The notes under the pieces: model-generated | What the model was told of the DNA's origin: nothing | The model's database searches: none | What the model saw: the letters and a program-made list of their open reading frames with translations, nothing else | Made by a program: the position numbers and the translations under genes | Shown: one piece after another, positions 1-10,381 of the stretch | Layout: each line of letters opens with the position of its first letter | Position numbering within the stretch: position 1 is the stretch's first letter | Source: Fonsecaea monophora | Taxonomy: Eukaryota > Ascomycota > Eurotiomycetes > Chaetothyriales > Herpotrichiellaceae | NCBI RefSeq assembly: GCF_001642475.1 | Contig: NW_019173988.1 | Coordinates: 62,001-126,000 of the forward strand | Length of the DNA stretch: 64,000 bases | Reading direction: 5' to 3'

Positions 1-762
1 GAAACGTGGACGCGTTACCTGATCTGTACCCCCAAATTGAAAGTCAATGTCCAGATGCTCCTCAGCCAGTGTCTGTAGACCCGGACACAACATCGGCGCC
101 AGCATGTCCGGGTTGTAGCTCCGGTCCCAGGCATCCCTCACCGCCTGCTGCGGCACGAGGGTGCAAAGCCTGCACTGGTCGAAGAAGAACCTCGGGTTGA
201 TCTGGTACGAGGATTCGGCGATGAACTTGATGTTCTTGGAGGGGATTCCCAAGGTTTCCAGCGCGGCTTCGACGGTGAATCGGTAGTAGTGCATGCGTTG
301 GACCACCTGTTCCATGGGATACTTGACATTGTCGAGGAAAGAGTAGACGTCGAGAAGGACCACGATGATCTTTTATCTCGGGTCAGTAGTCTCAACATAG
401 AAACCTCTGGGGGAATGGGAATTCTCACCTCGACCCCTGCACGCAGGAAATCTGCAAATTTCAACAGTGGGATTAGATACCCGATGTGTGCTAGAGAAGG
501 CTTCTGATCAGTCGTCTCTTCTTCGACGTCGCTGCTATTTGCACAGACTCACGCTTCCCTGTAGGCGAGGTGACTGTTCTCCCAATTGATCAGAATCTTT
601 CCAACGACAAGCCGGGTCGAGATACTCACCCCATAGCCCAACTGGCTTTTTACCCTCCCTCGCAAGAGCTGTGTGGATGATATCGGCACCATGGATGTTC
701 TCTTCTGGGATTCTCCTTGTGATCAACTGGAAGTTTTCGTCGAGCTGTCGACGACTTGCCAT
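1..762 (-). CDS. Tyrosyl-tRNA synthetase-like protein, 5' part only
   Basis: N-terminal part of a class I tyrosyl-tRNA synthetase fold, cut by the left window edge. Exon 1 runs 762-630 from the ATG of MASRRQLDENF (an in-frame ATG lies 10 codons upstream at 792) and ends in LW plus one base. Exon 2 begins near 520 (acceptor uncertain), carries KPSLAHIGY (the HIGH-type ATP site) and ADFLRAGVE, and ends at 429. Exon 3 spans 369-19, with LDVYSFLDN, ESSYQI and DFQFGGTDQ, and stops at a GTAACG donor. These blocks align in order and spacing with cytosolic eukaryotic TyrRS. The segment that normally reads AGADVVKQ before the dimer helix is shorter and lacks the Val-Lys-Gln motif, so this looks like a diverged paralog rather than the housekeeping enzyme. 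The KMSKS loop lies outside the window. Whether it still charges tRNA cannot be judged. Confidence 0.75.
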
Positions 763-1294
763 GTTCACGGCTGCAAATGGCAAAGATGGCAAAGAGCTGT
801 CAAGAGACGGCGAATCTGCTTCGCTAGGTGCGGGCTTGATGGGACCGTCGATCTCTGTAAGCTTTGAAATCTGCCTCTTTATTCAATATCCCACTCGTCA
901 GGAGTTACCCTGGCTCGACGATCACTCTTTCGTCAACATGCATCTGGCGAACAGGGCGACGAATGCAATAACGTGCTCAAACATCAGAGCCCGAGTGGAA
1001 GCGTCCGAACGCCTTGCTGAAACTAATGTGTAACTCTCATAGCTGCAAAGGAATAGCTGTAGAGCAACGAGGTGTAGATGCGTCGTGGGTGGAAGGCTAG
1101 TGAGCACAGTCCGTGGTGGCTGGGTATCCGCACTTAAGCGCTTTGGAGAGAAGGGACCATGCGAACTGGTCGGTACTCCCAGTCCCAGATTGAAAACATG
1201 CTGTGTGACAAAGATAAACAGCCCACTCACGTTAGAGGTTGAAAGTCGACCTGAAAGACCGAGGCCTCGATCCCGGCCTGGCTGCAGATGGACG
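763..1294. other. Intergenic stretch without a supported gene
   Basis: Lies between the start of the TyrRS-like gene and the end of the 2EXR gene. Short open frames occur on both strands, but none carries a recognisable motif. It must contain the TyrRS-like promoter. Confidence 0.5.
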
Positions 1295-2143
1295 CTATGA
1301 CTCTGCCGTTTTCTGCCATGTCGGCGCCTCACTATCAATGATGTCCAGGGAGGCATCACCAAAGTCCTCCAGGATGGCTGCACAGAGTTTCTTGTAGACA
1401 GCAATGTCCCATACTATGGGCTCCCTTTTCTTCAACATCAGACCTTGTTGTGGAATAGCATCGCCATGTTTGACACGACGCCGTGTTCGGGTCTCCAGTT
1501 GTCGAGAATACTGTTCAGCCCAATTCTGGATGGTTGCATTGTCACACCATAAATCGTTCAGAGGCCCCCCCAAAACAGTAATGACCGCTTTGGTAGCAAC
1601 CGGCAGGAGATTGAACGGCTGTAGCAGGAGGACGCAATTGAGTGGGCCTCTTTCAAGATCGTCTTCGTTGACATGCAGAGGCGGCGTCATACGTGGCATG
1701 GTGCCATCGCATCGGATGTCCACTCGAGGTATACGAGGCACCCTCTCGAGTGACTTGCAGAGCGCAACCAAGCCATCCCACAGTTCGGGGATACGTTCGG
1801 GATATTGGAAGGGGTTGATGTCGAACTGGAGCCGGGTTTTGGCAAGGTCCGCGCCGTGCAAGCAGGGCACGTTGGACTCGATGTGGCCCGTATCGTGAAC
1901 GGCGGAGAAACGTAGTTCTTGGTTGCACAACAGTTCTCGAACCTCGCGGTGTATCTGGTGGTTACACAGCATGAGCCGCATTGGGCAGCAATGCTGACTG
2001 TCTTGAGGGGTAAGCCGGACATCCAGGTAGCCTCGGCCTGGAGCAAGAAGTGCGTAGGAGTAGATCACATTGCGTATTTCGGTAGGCAGCTGAAGAAAAC
2101 GCGCAGCTCTGGGCTGGGGCGATGGATCGTTGTCCTGTGCCAT
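1295..2143 (-). CDS. 2EXR domain-containing protein
   Basis: Single-exon 282-residue protein. Near the N-terminus (about residues 14-32) it carries the hallmark FLQLPTEIRNVIYSYAL, the 2EXR/F-box-like helix found in large families of filamentous-fungal proteins. It is followed by the expected block of a small residue loop and LMLCNHQIHREVRELL, where a conserved Asn/His-Gln-Ile-xx-Glu segment sits. The rest is unremarkable, with no membrane segment or catalytic motif. Members are of unknown biochemical function and expand rapidly in fungal accessory regions, which fits the neighbouring genes. The start is the first Met of the open frame, followed by a short polar leader. Confidence 0.8.
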   Translation of the reverse strand: MAQDNDPSPQPRAARFLQLPTEIRNVIYSYALLAPGRGYLDVRLTPQDSQHCCPMRLMLCNHQIHREVRELLCNQELRFSAVHDTGHIESNVPCLHGADLAKTRLQFDINPFQYPERIPELWDGLVALCKSLERVPRIPRVDIRCDGTMPRMTPPLHVNEDDLERGPLNCVLLLQPFNLLPVATKAVITVLGGPLNDLWCDNATIQNWAEQYSRQLETRTRRRVKHGDAIPQQGLMLKKREPIVWDIAVYKKLCAAILEDFGDASLDIIDSEAPTWQKTAES

Positions 2144-2805
2144 GGTGGTATCACCGAGAACTCATCATGAGCACTGCAGATGCATCGTCGCCTTTTGGGC
2201 GTCTTGAGGTGGAGCTGCACGCATTATGACATGTGTCTCTGATGTTTGTTGTCGTTGCCCAGAGGACGAAAAAGCAGAAAGGGTCGGACAGGGCCTTATG
2301 AATAGTAGTCGCCCGCCTTGTATGTGTAGGGAACTGGTGGGGTGGTTGGGCGCACAGAGTGGCACTTGATTGGTGTGGACTATCCACGTACCGGTGCCAA
2401 GACCGCCAAGCATTGTAATGACAGCGGTAACTGGTCAGCAATAACTCTGAGCAGATGTCGTGAGACGTCGCCTAGTCGCCTCGGAACGTGTTCGTCTTCA
2501 AGCATGTGCTTCTTGTCGAGTGCGGGGAGAGAGATGGCGAAAGGGGACTTTGTAACTTTGTCGACGGCACGCCTCAATACGTCTTCGGGTCTACGGAGTA
2601 AGTGACCCTATTTCTGGCACCACTTCCACAAGAAGGAGAGAGGGAGAGGGGGAAGCACTGATCAGCAACTGGAACATGCATTTTGACGCTTGGTATGTGA
2701 TTCTGTCTGTCCTGTCGTGGTGGTCCTGTCAAGGATGTTGCGCTATATGTGCCTTAGGGAGAACTGTCATGCCATCAGGACACTCGGCACGTGGTTCAAT
2801 CCCCT
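2144..2805. other. Intergenic, possible unassigned short exon
   Basis: On the minus strand, about 2600-2400, a 65-75 codon open stretch (containing DKKHMLEDEHVPRRLGDV) has a protein-like composition and is preceded by a CGTAG acceptor-like sequence. It has no recognisable domain and no partner exon could be joined. Nothing else is supported. Confidence 0.3.
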
Positions 2806-3747
2806 CTATTCCATCCACCTCTCCCGCAGAGCATGCTCAGGTCTGAGAAAGTATGAAATGTAATACCGATCGGCCGCCCCATCTCCAACTTGGGTCACAC
2901 GGTGTCGGGGAGAACGCAGCTGATGTTGCGACAGCCGCTGCAGCGAATCTGCCACATTGAAGAGGGCACAGCCCGGCATGGGAGCTGGGAATGTCCATTC
3001 ACCACCTCCTGGTTGCTCCGCTTCGAGACCCCATCGATCGTAGAACAACATGGTCAGCGTGCCACTGTCGGTGTGCACATTGTCTCCAACTTGGCTAAGT
3101 TTGTCTAGAGTAGGCTCTGATATGAGCTTTAAGCCCGAGTCGCTGGTTTCTCCTTGGCGGTGGTTCGATTCAAACCTCTGGTCGTCCAGCAGGCCAAGAA
3201 CATCGGAGAAGGAAGACAACACCACGAGGCAAGTGGAGTGACAGAGCCGGGAGAAAGAGTCCACAAGTCCATCGTCTTCTTCCATCAGTTCAGGAAGCGG
3301 ACAGGTCTTCTGGACGACTTCGTCGTAGGCCATCTGGAGAATTGGTCAGCTCTCACTCAACCTTCTAGACGGAAAGAGGTTGGCATAGTTACCTCAAAAG
3401 TCTCATCGCAACTGCTCGTTTTGTAGCTTGGAAAGATCAGTCAGTCACCCTTCGCTAAAGCCTCTGTTCACCACTTACCCACGATCTTGCGATGGATTCT
3501 GCCCAGCCCTGTAGAGTTTCATTTTCTCCTCGCTCGGTTGGTGAAAGAAGTCGCTTGAGATGCGGTAGATGTCTGGCAACATCCCCGCAATCTGCCTCCC
3601 AGTAGCATCATTTTCAAGGTTGAGGTAGAAGAAACCAGAGGTTCGCGCAGAACTGACCAATTTTTCCAGTTCAGTCGTCTCGTGCGCGCGTAAGCCTGCC
3701 AGGTCTATGACCTCAAGTTGGGCAATCCTAGTAGGCACGTCGCTCAT
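2806..3747 (-). CDS. 2-oxoglutarate/Fe(II)-dependent dioxygenase (isopenicillin N synthase-like)
   Basis: Three exons: 3747-3479, 3426-3393 and 3333-2806, joined in frame by GTAAGT/AAG and GTAACT/CAG introns. The product is about 277 residues. Exon 1 has the DIOX_N start (IDLAGLRAHE, then SGFFYL); the junction restores the family motif RGYK. The C-terminal catalytic barrel shows the iron ligands His-x-Asp in HTDSGTLTML, the distal His in SPRHRV, and the 2-oxoglutarate-binding Arg-x-Ser pattern in RYYISYF. All catalytic residues are present, so it should be active. It is shorter than the usual 320-350 residues because the middle linker is compact. Substrate cannot be read from sequence. It is transcribed away from the HDO-type gene at 4920, and the two are candidate partners in one pathway. 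Confidence 0.88.
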
Positions 3748-4919
3748 TATGAATGCTGTGATTTGAAACGCGTTTCCTTGTATAGATCGAAAGATGGGAG
3801 CAAAAGCATCGACTGACTCTGAGGCCGAAGGAATGACGGGAATTTGAGCGATCACCTACATAGCCTTCGTGGATGACTCCGACCTCACCATCTTCTGCCA
3901 TCAAACCAATTACCGCTCGTGCAGAACCAGGATTTCTCTCGTGTCTCCAATAGATTTCTGCCACAGCACTTTTGGTGGTATTTTGTAGGGCGTTCTGATC
4001 TGCAGATTCGGGCTGTCTGGACGTGACACATTGTCTTCAGGTCTAGATGTTCAGGCGCTGCCATCTTCGGTAGGACAGCGACTAAACCAATGCCGTGTCT
4101 CTGTAGTCTGCAACCATCATGCCATGACATGTGAGAATGAGTCAGTGTTCAACTTCTGGCTTGAGGGTTCTTGAGCAACATCGGCAGGTCAGAGCTGCAG
4201 AGGAGCAAAACGAGTTTCTTTTTTGGGCTTCTCCCAGCTTGAGGCCATGTGAAAATCCGAACTGGAGCATCTTCTCACCCGGAGATTGCATGCAGTGCAC
4301 CAGCAACGTGGGGGAGTGTGTTGCACAAGACTTGCTCATCTGTGTTCGATCACATATCGTCTCATGTAAGAGATTCCGGGGTAATTGGGGCAATGCAAGG
4401 ATTGCGAGGTCCTCCCAATTAAAGACAACGAAGTCGTAGTGTCGGATCTGCGAGTCGCCGAAGTGGGAACAAAGCGATATCAGCTGTGTATGGTTCTTTG
4501 GTCGCATGGCTGGTTGCACAACGAGCCTCTGTCACGCGAACTTGCCTTCTCTTTGCACCAACGCCTTGTTCCACGGGTTTTGCTCTCGTTTCACTGACGT
4601 GACCAACTGACGTGGCACCTGCAGAGGACAATGTCCCGCCGACTCGAGGACAGAATCCAGATTTTTGCCCAGGCATTTTACCGGGCTTTTGGTGATCGCT
4701 TCAATGGACAGGTTGCCATGACATCCGAAGCAGAGGCTGAGGGAGACAACCAGGGCGAGGCTCGACCTCCGGGTGGGTACAAGCGATCTCGGTCCAGATT
4801 CTAGAAAGGCCTGTGCAAAGCCATTCTTTGCATCGGTCGTTCTGAGAACACGGTGAGCCTCATATCCCTTCCCACACACATCGTTCTACTTGGTCTGATC
4901 TTGCTCATCCAAGTAGCCG
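3748..4919. other. Divergent intergenic region between two oxygenase genes
   Basis: Separates the 2OG oxygenase (-) from the HDO-type gene (+), so it holds both promoters. A minus-strand frame of 125 codons (4519-4142) and several shorter ones are open but show no domain or initiation context. No gene is called. Confidence 0.45.
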
Positions 4920-6992
4920 ATGGAACAGCCCACACAGATTTGGGTATTGGGATTCGGAATCACCTTGATACTGCTGGTTTATCTCTATTACATCGCGATC
5001 GTTTCAGTCGTCCACGTTGAACCATATGCGCGACAATCCGATGGCGCTTCAACATCACACGTTCTTGCTCTTCGGGCTATGAAACGTCTGTACCATCGGC
5101 TACACCACCCCGAAGAGTTTGCCCACGTTAGACCGTTGGCACGTCAGTGCTTGGATTCGCTTCTCGCCCAGACGAATCGTTTGGCCGGGCAGCATTGGGA
5201 CCAAAATCGATCCCACAAGGCAAACAGCAGCATTTATTGTCTTCGGGAGTTCTCAAGGAAAGACTTACAAAGTTTCTTGGAGGCAACAAACACCGAGATC
5301 CAAGATGAATGGGAGAGATATATCCACGCAAGGAAAGCAGGGCATCCACGAGAATTATTCCAGAACGCAGACGAGGCAAGTCGATGGATCGAACGGATCA
5401 GCCCCGTAAAGCTCGTTGATGGAGCGTGGCTCGGTCATCTTCGGCTCAACCACATGCCCTTCTCACTCCACTCGGTCCTCAAAGACCTTTGGCAAATTCT
5501 TTCGGAAGAGCTGGGTGATGGAGATTTGGCAAAGAACCATGTCCATGTCTTCAAGGAATTGCTCCGGAGCGTTGATTCCAAGCTTCCCGACGCCGACCAC
5601 GAAGAGTTCATATCGTCCACACACTCGACGGACGACTTGTCCATTTGGAACTCTGCACTCGCACAGCTTACCGTCTCCCTGTTCCCTGAAGATTACATTC
5701 CCGAGATTCTCGGGTTTAATCTTCATTTCGAGCTTGTGACATTGGAGACACTGAAAGCGACCAAAGAGCTGAAGGAAGTAGGTCTCGATCCATCCTACTT
5801 CTTGCTGCATGTATGCATCGACAACACAGACTCTGGCCATTCAGCCATTGCTTTCCGAGCAGTCTGCAATTTCATGGAACATATTCGAGAGACCGAAGGA
5901 CTAGCGGCTGCTGGACGCTACTGGGAGCGTGTCCAGAGCGGCTTTTGCTTGTCACAGTTCTCAACCAAGCTAGATGTTCCCATAGACACCTTCTCCCCGG
6001 ACGATCGGGAGGTAGGGATAGTCAGCCTTCTGACCAGCAAAGTCCGAGCTTCCAGAAAGGTCCATTGCAATAGCCCTGCTCGCATCAAAGGCCAATTGAT
6101 CGGGAAATGGCTGGATTCCGACAAGTGGGACTCTCCGAATTGGCGAGTTGAGTTTTTGGAGGCTTTTACTCACGCTGAACAGTGGATATGTCCAGGCGAC
6201 AGCAGCCATAGCGGATTCATCCAGCTCATTTCTCCAGGGGGCAAGATGTTTGGGTCATTCACCTTGGACGAGCGAGAGGTTTTGAAAGAGTGGATTGACA
6301 AATTGTCGCCCCATGATGTTGCGAAGAGAGAATCCGTTCGGAACGAGCCAGAATGGCTGTGTTCCCGACGACGGCATCCAGAAATAGATGTGGCGTTGTC
6401 GGAGAAGACATGCTTGACCGACAACATTGTCTTTGAGAGGGTTATCCCGCTTTGGTTTGCCGCGTGCTGCCTGCTGCAGGGATTCGTGGCGATACCAATA
6501 AAGGCCGCCGCTCAGCTCTCACTGAGCGTACTGAAAGTCCTGCGAGTTCAGAAAGGATTCCAAGACGGCCTTGGACATGATATTTCCTCAACAAATACGG
6601 CGGCAGAGCGAGAGGCTTCCCATGATCTGGTCACTATAGGGCTCACGATGGTAAGATCTGCCGGATTCAGTGCCGCGTCTTCTATCGGCGAGGTTCTTGA
6701 GATGTGGCCGCTGGATTTCTCGTCAAAGATGCTTGAGCTGTCACAGAGACCGGAAGAGAACAAAGCGATTCTCATTGGGATGGCCATGGCGTTTGCCGAG
6801 TTTCACGCTCAATTGAGTTCTTCTGGACTTCTGAATCGAAGTTGCAGCGAGGCGCTTCGGATGATTGTCGAAGGCGAGATGCATCATCTGGGGAGTTGCT
6901 GGCAACTTTTGGCAGAAGAGGAAGGATGTAAATATCAACTCGAGGCCGGCTATGACATGGCGCGCACCGAGATTCGCAAGGGGTTCAAGTAG
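4920..6992 (+). CDS. Membrane-anchored heme-oxygenase-like diiron (HDO-type) iron-containing redox protein
   Basis: Single-exon, 690 residues. Residues about 8-30 form one hydrophobic helix, so the protein is probably an ER or organelle-membrane anchored enzyme. Residues about 165-325 match the iron-containing redox (Haem_oxygenas_2, HDO-like) helical bundle: SEELGDG (196-201) and NHVHVF (206-211) in one helix pair, FNLHFELVTLE (266-276), then LLHVCID and SGH (295-307), giving the expected Glu/His/Glu/His/Asp/His ligand series. Known bacterial members (UndA, SznF central domain, BelK) activate O2 for C-C cleavage or N-oxidation. The about 360 residues after the bundle are unassigned, with a hydrophobic patch near VIPLWFAACCLLQ. 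Substrate is unknown. Neighbouring 2OG oxygenase and TyrRS-like genes suggest a small specialised pathway. Confidence 0.7.
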   Translation: MEQPTQIWVLGFGITLILLVYLYYIAIVSVVHVEPYARQSDGASTSHVLALRAMKRLYHRLHHPEEFAHVRPLARQCLDSLLAQTNRLAGQHWDQNRSHKANSSIYCLREFSRKDLQSFLEATNTEIQDEWERYIHARKAGHPRELFQNADEASRWIERISPVKLVDGAWLGHLRLNHMPFSLHSVLKDLWQILSEELGDGDLAKNHVHVFKELLRSVDSKLPDADHEEFISSTHSTDDLSIWNSALAQLTVSLFPEDYIPEILGFNLHFELVTLETLKATKELKEVGLDPSYFLLHVCIDNTDSGHSAIAFRAVCNFMEHIRETEGLAAAGRYWERVQSGFCLSQFSTKLDVPIDTFSPDDREVGIVSLLTSKVRASRKVHCNSPARIKGQLIGKWLDSDKWDSPNWRVEFLEAFTHAEQWICPGDSSHSGFIQLISPGGKMFGSFTLDEREVLKEWIDKLSPHDVAKRESVRNEPEWLCSRRRHPEIDVALSEKTCLTDNIVFERVIPLWFAACCLLQGFVAIPIKAAAQLSLSVLKVLRVQKGFQDGLGHDISSTNTAAEREASHDLVTIGLTMVRSAGFSAASSIGEVLEMWPLDFSSKMLELSQRPEENKAILIGMAMAFAEFHAQLSSSGLLNRSCSEALRMIVEGEMHHLGSCWQLLAEEEGCKYQLEAGYDMARTEIRKGFK

Positions 6993-7459
6993 CGTCGACG
7001 GCTTGACGGCTCGACGGGTGGAATTGTGGTAGCGTGTCAGAAATACATATCATTGACTTTCATTGGGCGTTCTTTCCCTATCGTTGGACTTTCCTCTTTG
7101 GTCTCTAGTCTCAAACGCCCCACTTGTTGAGCCGGTGCCGAGACGCTATTTATCACGTGTTTATATTTAGTGCACTTCCATGGATTAAAGCAGCGGTGTT
7201 TAGCCTGAAGACTTGCTGAGTCACCAGGTGGTGGACGGCAGATGCGGCCGCCCGATGCCCTCTCGTTGGTCAGTTCTCTCGGTACAGTCATCACGACAAA
7301 AAACCTTCGCAACGCCAAAGAAGCCACTTTTGCCATTGGCATCAAACCCCTTCCCTTTACAGGAAACCTCTGCCTTGTCCATCTGTCACAGAAGATACAG
7401 GGGCCCTCTACTCCGTATGCTGCAGGGTCCCCGATCTCCCAAAAGGATCCGAATTCTGA
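6993..7459. other. Intergenic, 3' of HDO gene and promoter of the transcription factor
   Basis: No convincing coding potential. Open frames near 7213-7484 overlap the first exon of the downstream gene in other frames. Confidence 0.5.
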
Positions 7460-9010
7460 ATGGCGTCTTCTGGTGACAAGCTAAACCCTGAACCCCGCCC
7501 GAAACCGCCGAAACCGCCACTGGTCTTCCGCAACCATATTCTTCCAACTTGGCGTGCCACGGCCGCACCTCCGAAAGGCTCGCAGGTAGGGCGTCTACCC
7601 TGTCCTGTTAGCGAAGTGGGAAGCTTCATTTCGTCTAGATTCTAACCGAGCCGCCCCCCAGAAACCCCGTGTCCAAACCCAGAAAAGGGTCCCAAAGCGG
7701 CGTAAGCCAAAGAAACCCACGATGTCAGGATCAGATCTCCAGAGGAAGTCGCCTGCGTCTGTGGAAACGCAAAGGCAGACCCCGCCAATCCGGGAGATTG
7801 GCGAAGTCCTGGATCCCTTCTGCAAGTTACCAGTGGATGTGTCTGCAGACGGTCGTCGACTACTTCATTTCTGTCTGTTGACCCGGTCACAGCCATTTAC
7901 AAGTACTCTATATAGGGCACTGCCAAGGCTAACAGGTTATCACTAGATGTCACTACGGTTTCAAGCGCTATCTACGGAACCAATCGCAACCCGGATTTCA
8001 GCCCAGTTAGAGATATTAGTTTCGTCGCGGCGTTGACATCCCCTTATACCTTGCAGTGGATGGTTATCTCGGCTGAGGCTTTGCTCACGCGCTACCGAGG
8101 CGGGCCTGAACCACTGTCTCTCTTTCGTCGGAAGGCCATTGCGTACCTCTCGCTCAAAAAATACCTCGAAAACTTTACCAAAGAAAAGGTAAACGATGGA
8201 TTCGTCAATGGCCTCATTATGGCTATTATTGCAGAGTCGCGGATGGCAGGCCCTGAGGCCTCGAATGTACACCTCAGAGCATATGAAGCTGTCCTCAAGA
8301 CGGGGGGCGGCCTGAGGAAAGTGATCGCTGCTTCCTCGAGACCATTCGACCAGATGAGCAATTTTATGCCCTATCTGATATGTCCGCCCCTGCCCGCTGC
8401 TATGGTCTTCTCCGAAGAGTTCGAAGGCCAAGCGATGGGTCTCCTCCAGACCATTGTAAAAGGGGAGAATTTGGTCGATCCTGTCGACTTGATCTTCAAA
8501 GCATCACACGTAATCGCACGACCCCAAGTCTTGTTCTTCTCCTTACAAGGATCTCTACCGAAGCAGATCCGCCGTCTACTAGTGTACAGCGTGATTGCAC
8601 CGTACCTGCGGCTTGACAACTGGGAACAGCGCCAATACGCCCAGAAATCGGCCCACTTCATTTCTCTCTTTCTGCTGGTATCGACGTTTTGGGGCCAGCG
8701 GCTTGATGAAAAATCCCAGATGGCATTTATTAGCGGCTTGTACCGTGTGTTTATGAACAGCGCCACTCCAACCAAGACGGGTCTCCGCTTGCTGACCATT
8801 GATGGATTCTTTTGGGTTGTGGTCAAGGCGTGCTTTGACGTGCAAACCAATACGAGTGATAGGCAGGTGGCGTTGAAAAACTACATCAATTTTCTGGCCG
8901 ATGCTATCTCTGCCATGAAGCTTTTCAGGGTCAGTTGTGACGCTGTCAGGAAAAAGATGACCGATTACCTCTACCAGTGCCTCACAGAGGAGAATGGGTC
9001 GCCAGGCTGA
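7460..9010 (+). CDS. Fungal-specific transcription factor-like protein (no zinc cluster)
   Basis: Three exons give an intact 476-residue protein: 7460-7585, 7662-7902 and 7947-9010. Intron 1 (GTAGGG...CTAAC...CCCCAG) and intron 2 (44 nt, GTACTC...CTAAC...CACTAG) both have a CTAAC branch site and keep frame; read without splicing, the gene looks broken at 7949. The layout is that of the widespread Fungal_trans_2-type family: a Pro/Arg-rich N-terminus with LVFRNH, a basic stretch (KRVPKRRKPKKP), the segment LDPFCKLPV followed by a RRLLHFC block, then the helical region with DISFVAALTSP. No Cys6 zinc cluster is visible. Such proteins often sit in biosynthetic clusters and may regulate them; direct DNA binding is not shown. 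The donor of intron 2 is weak. Confidence 0.68.
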
Positions 9011-10381
9011 AGAACTGCTCAACAACTAAGCAATATGTCACAACCGGGCTTGTTGAGTAATCTGTGGTCACTTCAATTCGCCAGGATCCACACCAGTCAG
9101 CTTTCGCACTCCGATCGCATCTGCTCACAGCATGGCCATTTCTACTGGAGTCTACTCTGGACGTGACAATACAGAAGTCACGCAGTCTCGCAAAGCACTG
9201 TTGCGGCTCGGCGCACTTCGTGCTTACTTGGCGAGGTAGGCAGAAATGACCTCGATCATTGTACGAGGGATCCGCATGGAGCCACAGCCGCAAGCTCCCC
9301 CACCGCCTCAACGGCGATACACCTGCAGTGAAAGGACAGTACAGCACCTCTCAGGACTGGCGAGACACGACCTCAGCTGTGTTAGCGGGCTCGGATATTG
9401 TCAACACTGCAAGAGAGGGTCGCGCTAGACTTACAACCAGTCAAGGGCCCTCTTACTACGACTGAGGATTTGAAAGAATAACTACAAGAACCAGTGGTGT
9501 CGGGAGACTACAGGCTGACGGCTACGTTCAGTCGAAGAGTATGGGAAAAGTCATGATTCATCATGAACACGATATGATCAGAACAACGATCCCAGGTGCT
9601 CCGCGAGTACCGATTGTCCAAGCTTGGTGGCAGTCAAAGACTCGGTGTCAAATACGAAGCCAAAACGGTCTCCGGGCTTGGTTATGTATCGGGTCAAAAC
9701 CGCCACATATTCTCCGGAAAGATCGCTGCGATTCCTCGGGGCGATCCGCGAGTCGAGGAAAACCCTCCACTACTGGTTGTCCAGCGACATTCCCGAAAAG
9801 CTCGAAGTCCATGGAGATCGATCGTCTATATTTACTCCCATGGGCCACCCTTTACCGCGATCTGCAGTCGTATGGCATTCGACGAGTGGTCCATGGTCTG
9901 AATGTGCAAGAAAGCATTCAGCCGTTGATGATTTGGCTGTGTAAGTGAGAGTTGTGAAGCAGTAGATTAAGCTCAGTGACGGCGTTTGGAGATATCATTT
10001 CCCATGGAAGTGACAGGTCGAGGCACACCATCCAAGTATACTCCAAGGCTTCTATTCAATCGCAGCATCAACTTACGAGGGAAAAAGAGCACAGCCTTGA
10101 ACGAAGAAGTACCTCATACCTCTCATGTCCTGGCAGCCCTGGGTACGTGCTAGTATTTACGTTTCTCGGCATGTTAGCCCCACTTCCGATTTTAGAGGTG
10201 AATACGGCACTAGTCTAAACTATAAGCCCCGAGGGCCCCGGCTAAGTTTCCTTGCGCTCACAATTTTTTGATCATTTTCGTTGCAACAACTTTTGGTGGG
10301 ACACTTTTAGGTGTTCGACCTCAATCGCAATCTAGAAGCCCACAACCCTTGGTCTTTGTGTCCCTGAGTCGAGACGCAAAC
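9011..10381. other. Intergenic, about 1.4 kb
   Basis: Between 9541 and 9950 all three plus-strand frames are open for roughly 300-400 nt, but none shows a domain, a conserved start or joinable exons. The last 100 bases form the promoter and leader of the RPA49 gene. No gene is called. Confidence 0.4.

Noticed and set aside
2380..2600. Minus-strand protein-like stretch of 65-75 codons
   Set aside because: No domain and no partner exon could be joined; kept only as a remark in the intergenic entry.
4142..4519. Minus-strand frame with LVHC, reminiscent of a phosphatase loop
   Set aside because: The Arg of the Cys-x5-Arg motif is missing and no surrounding fold is visible.
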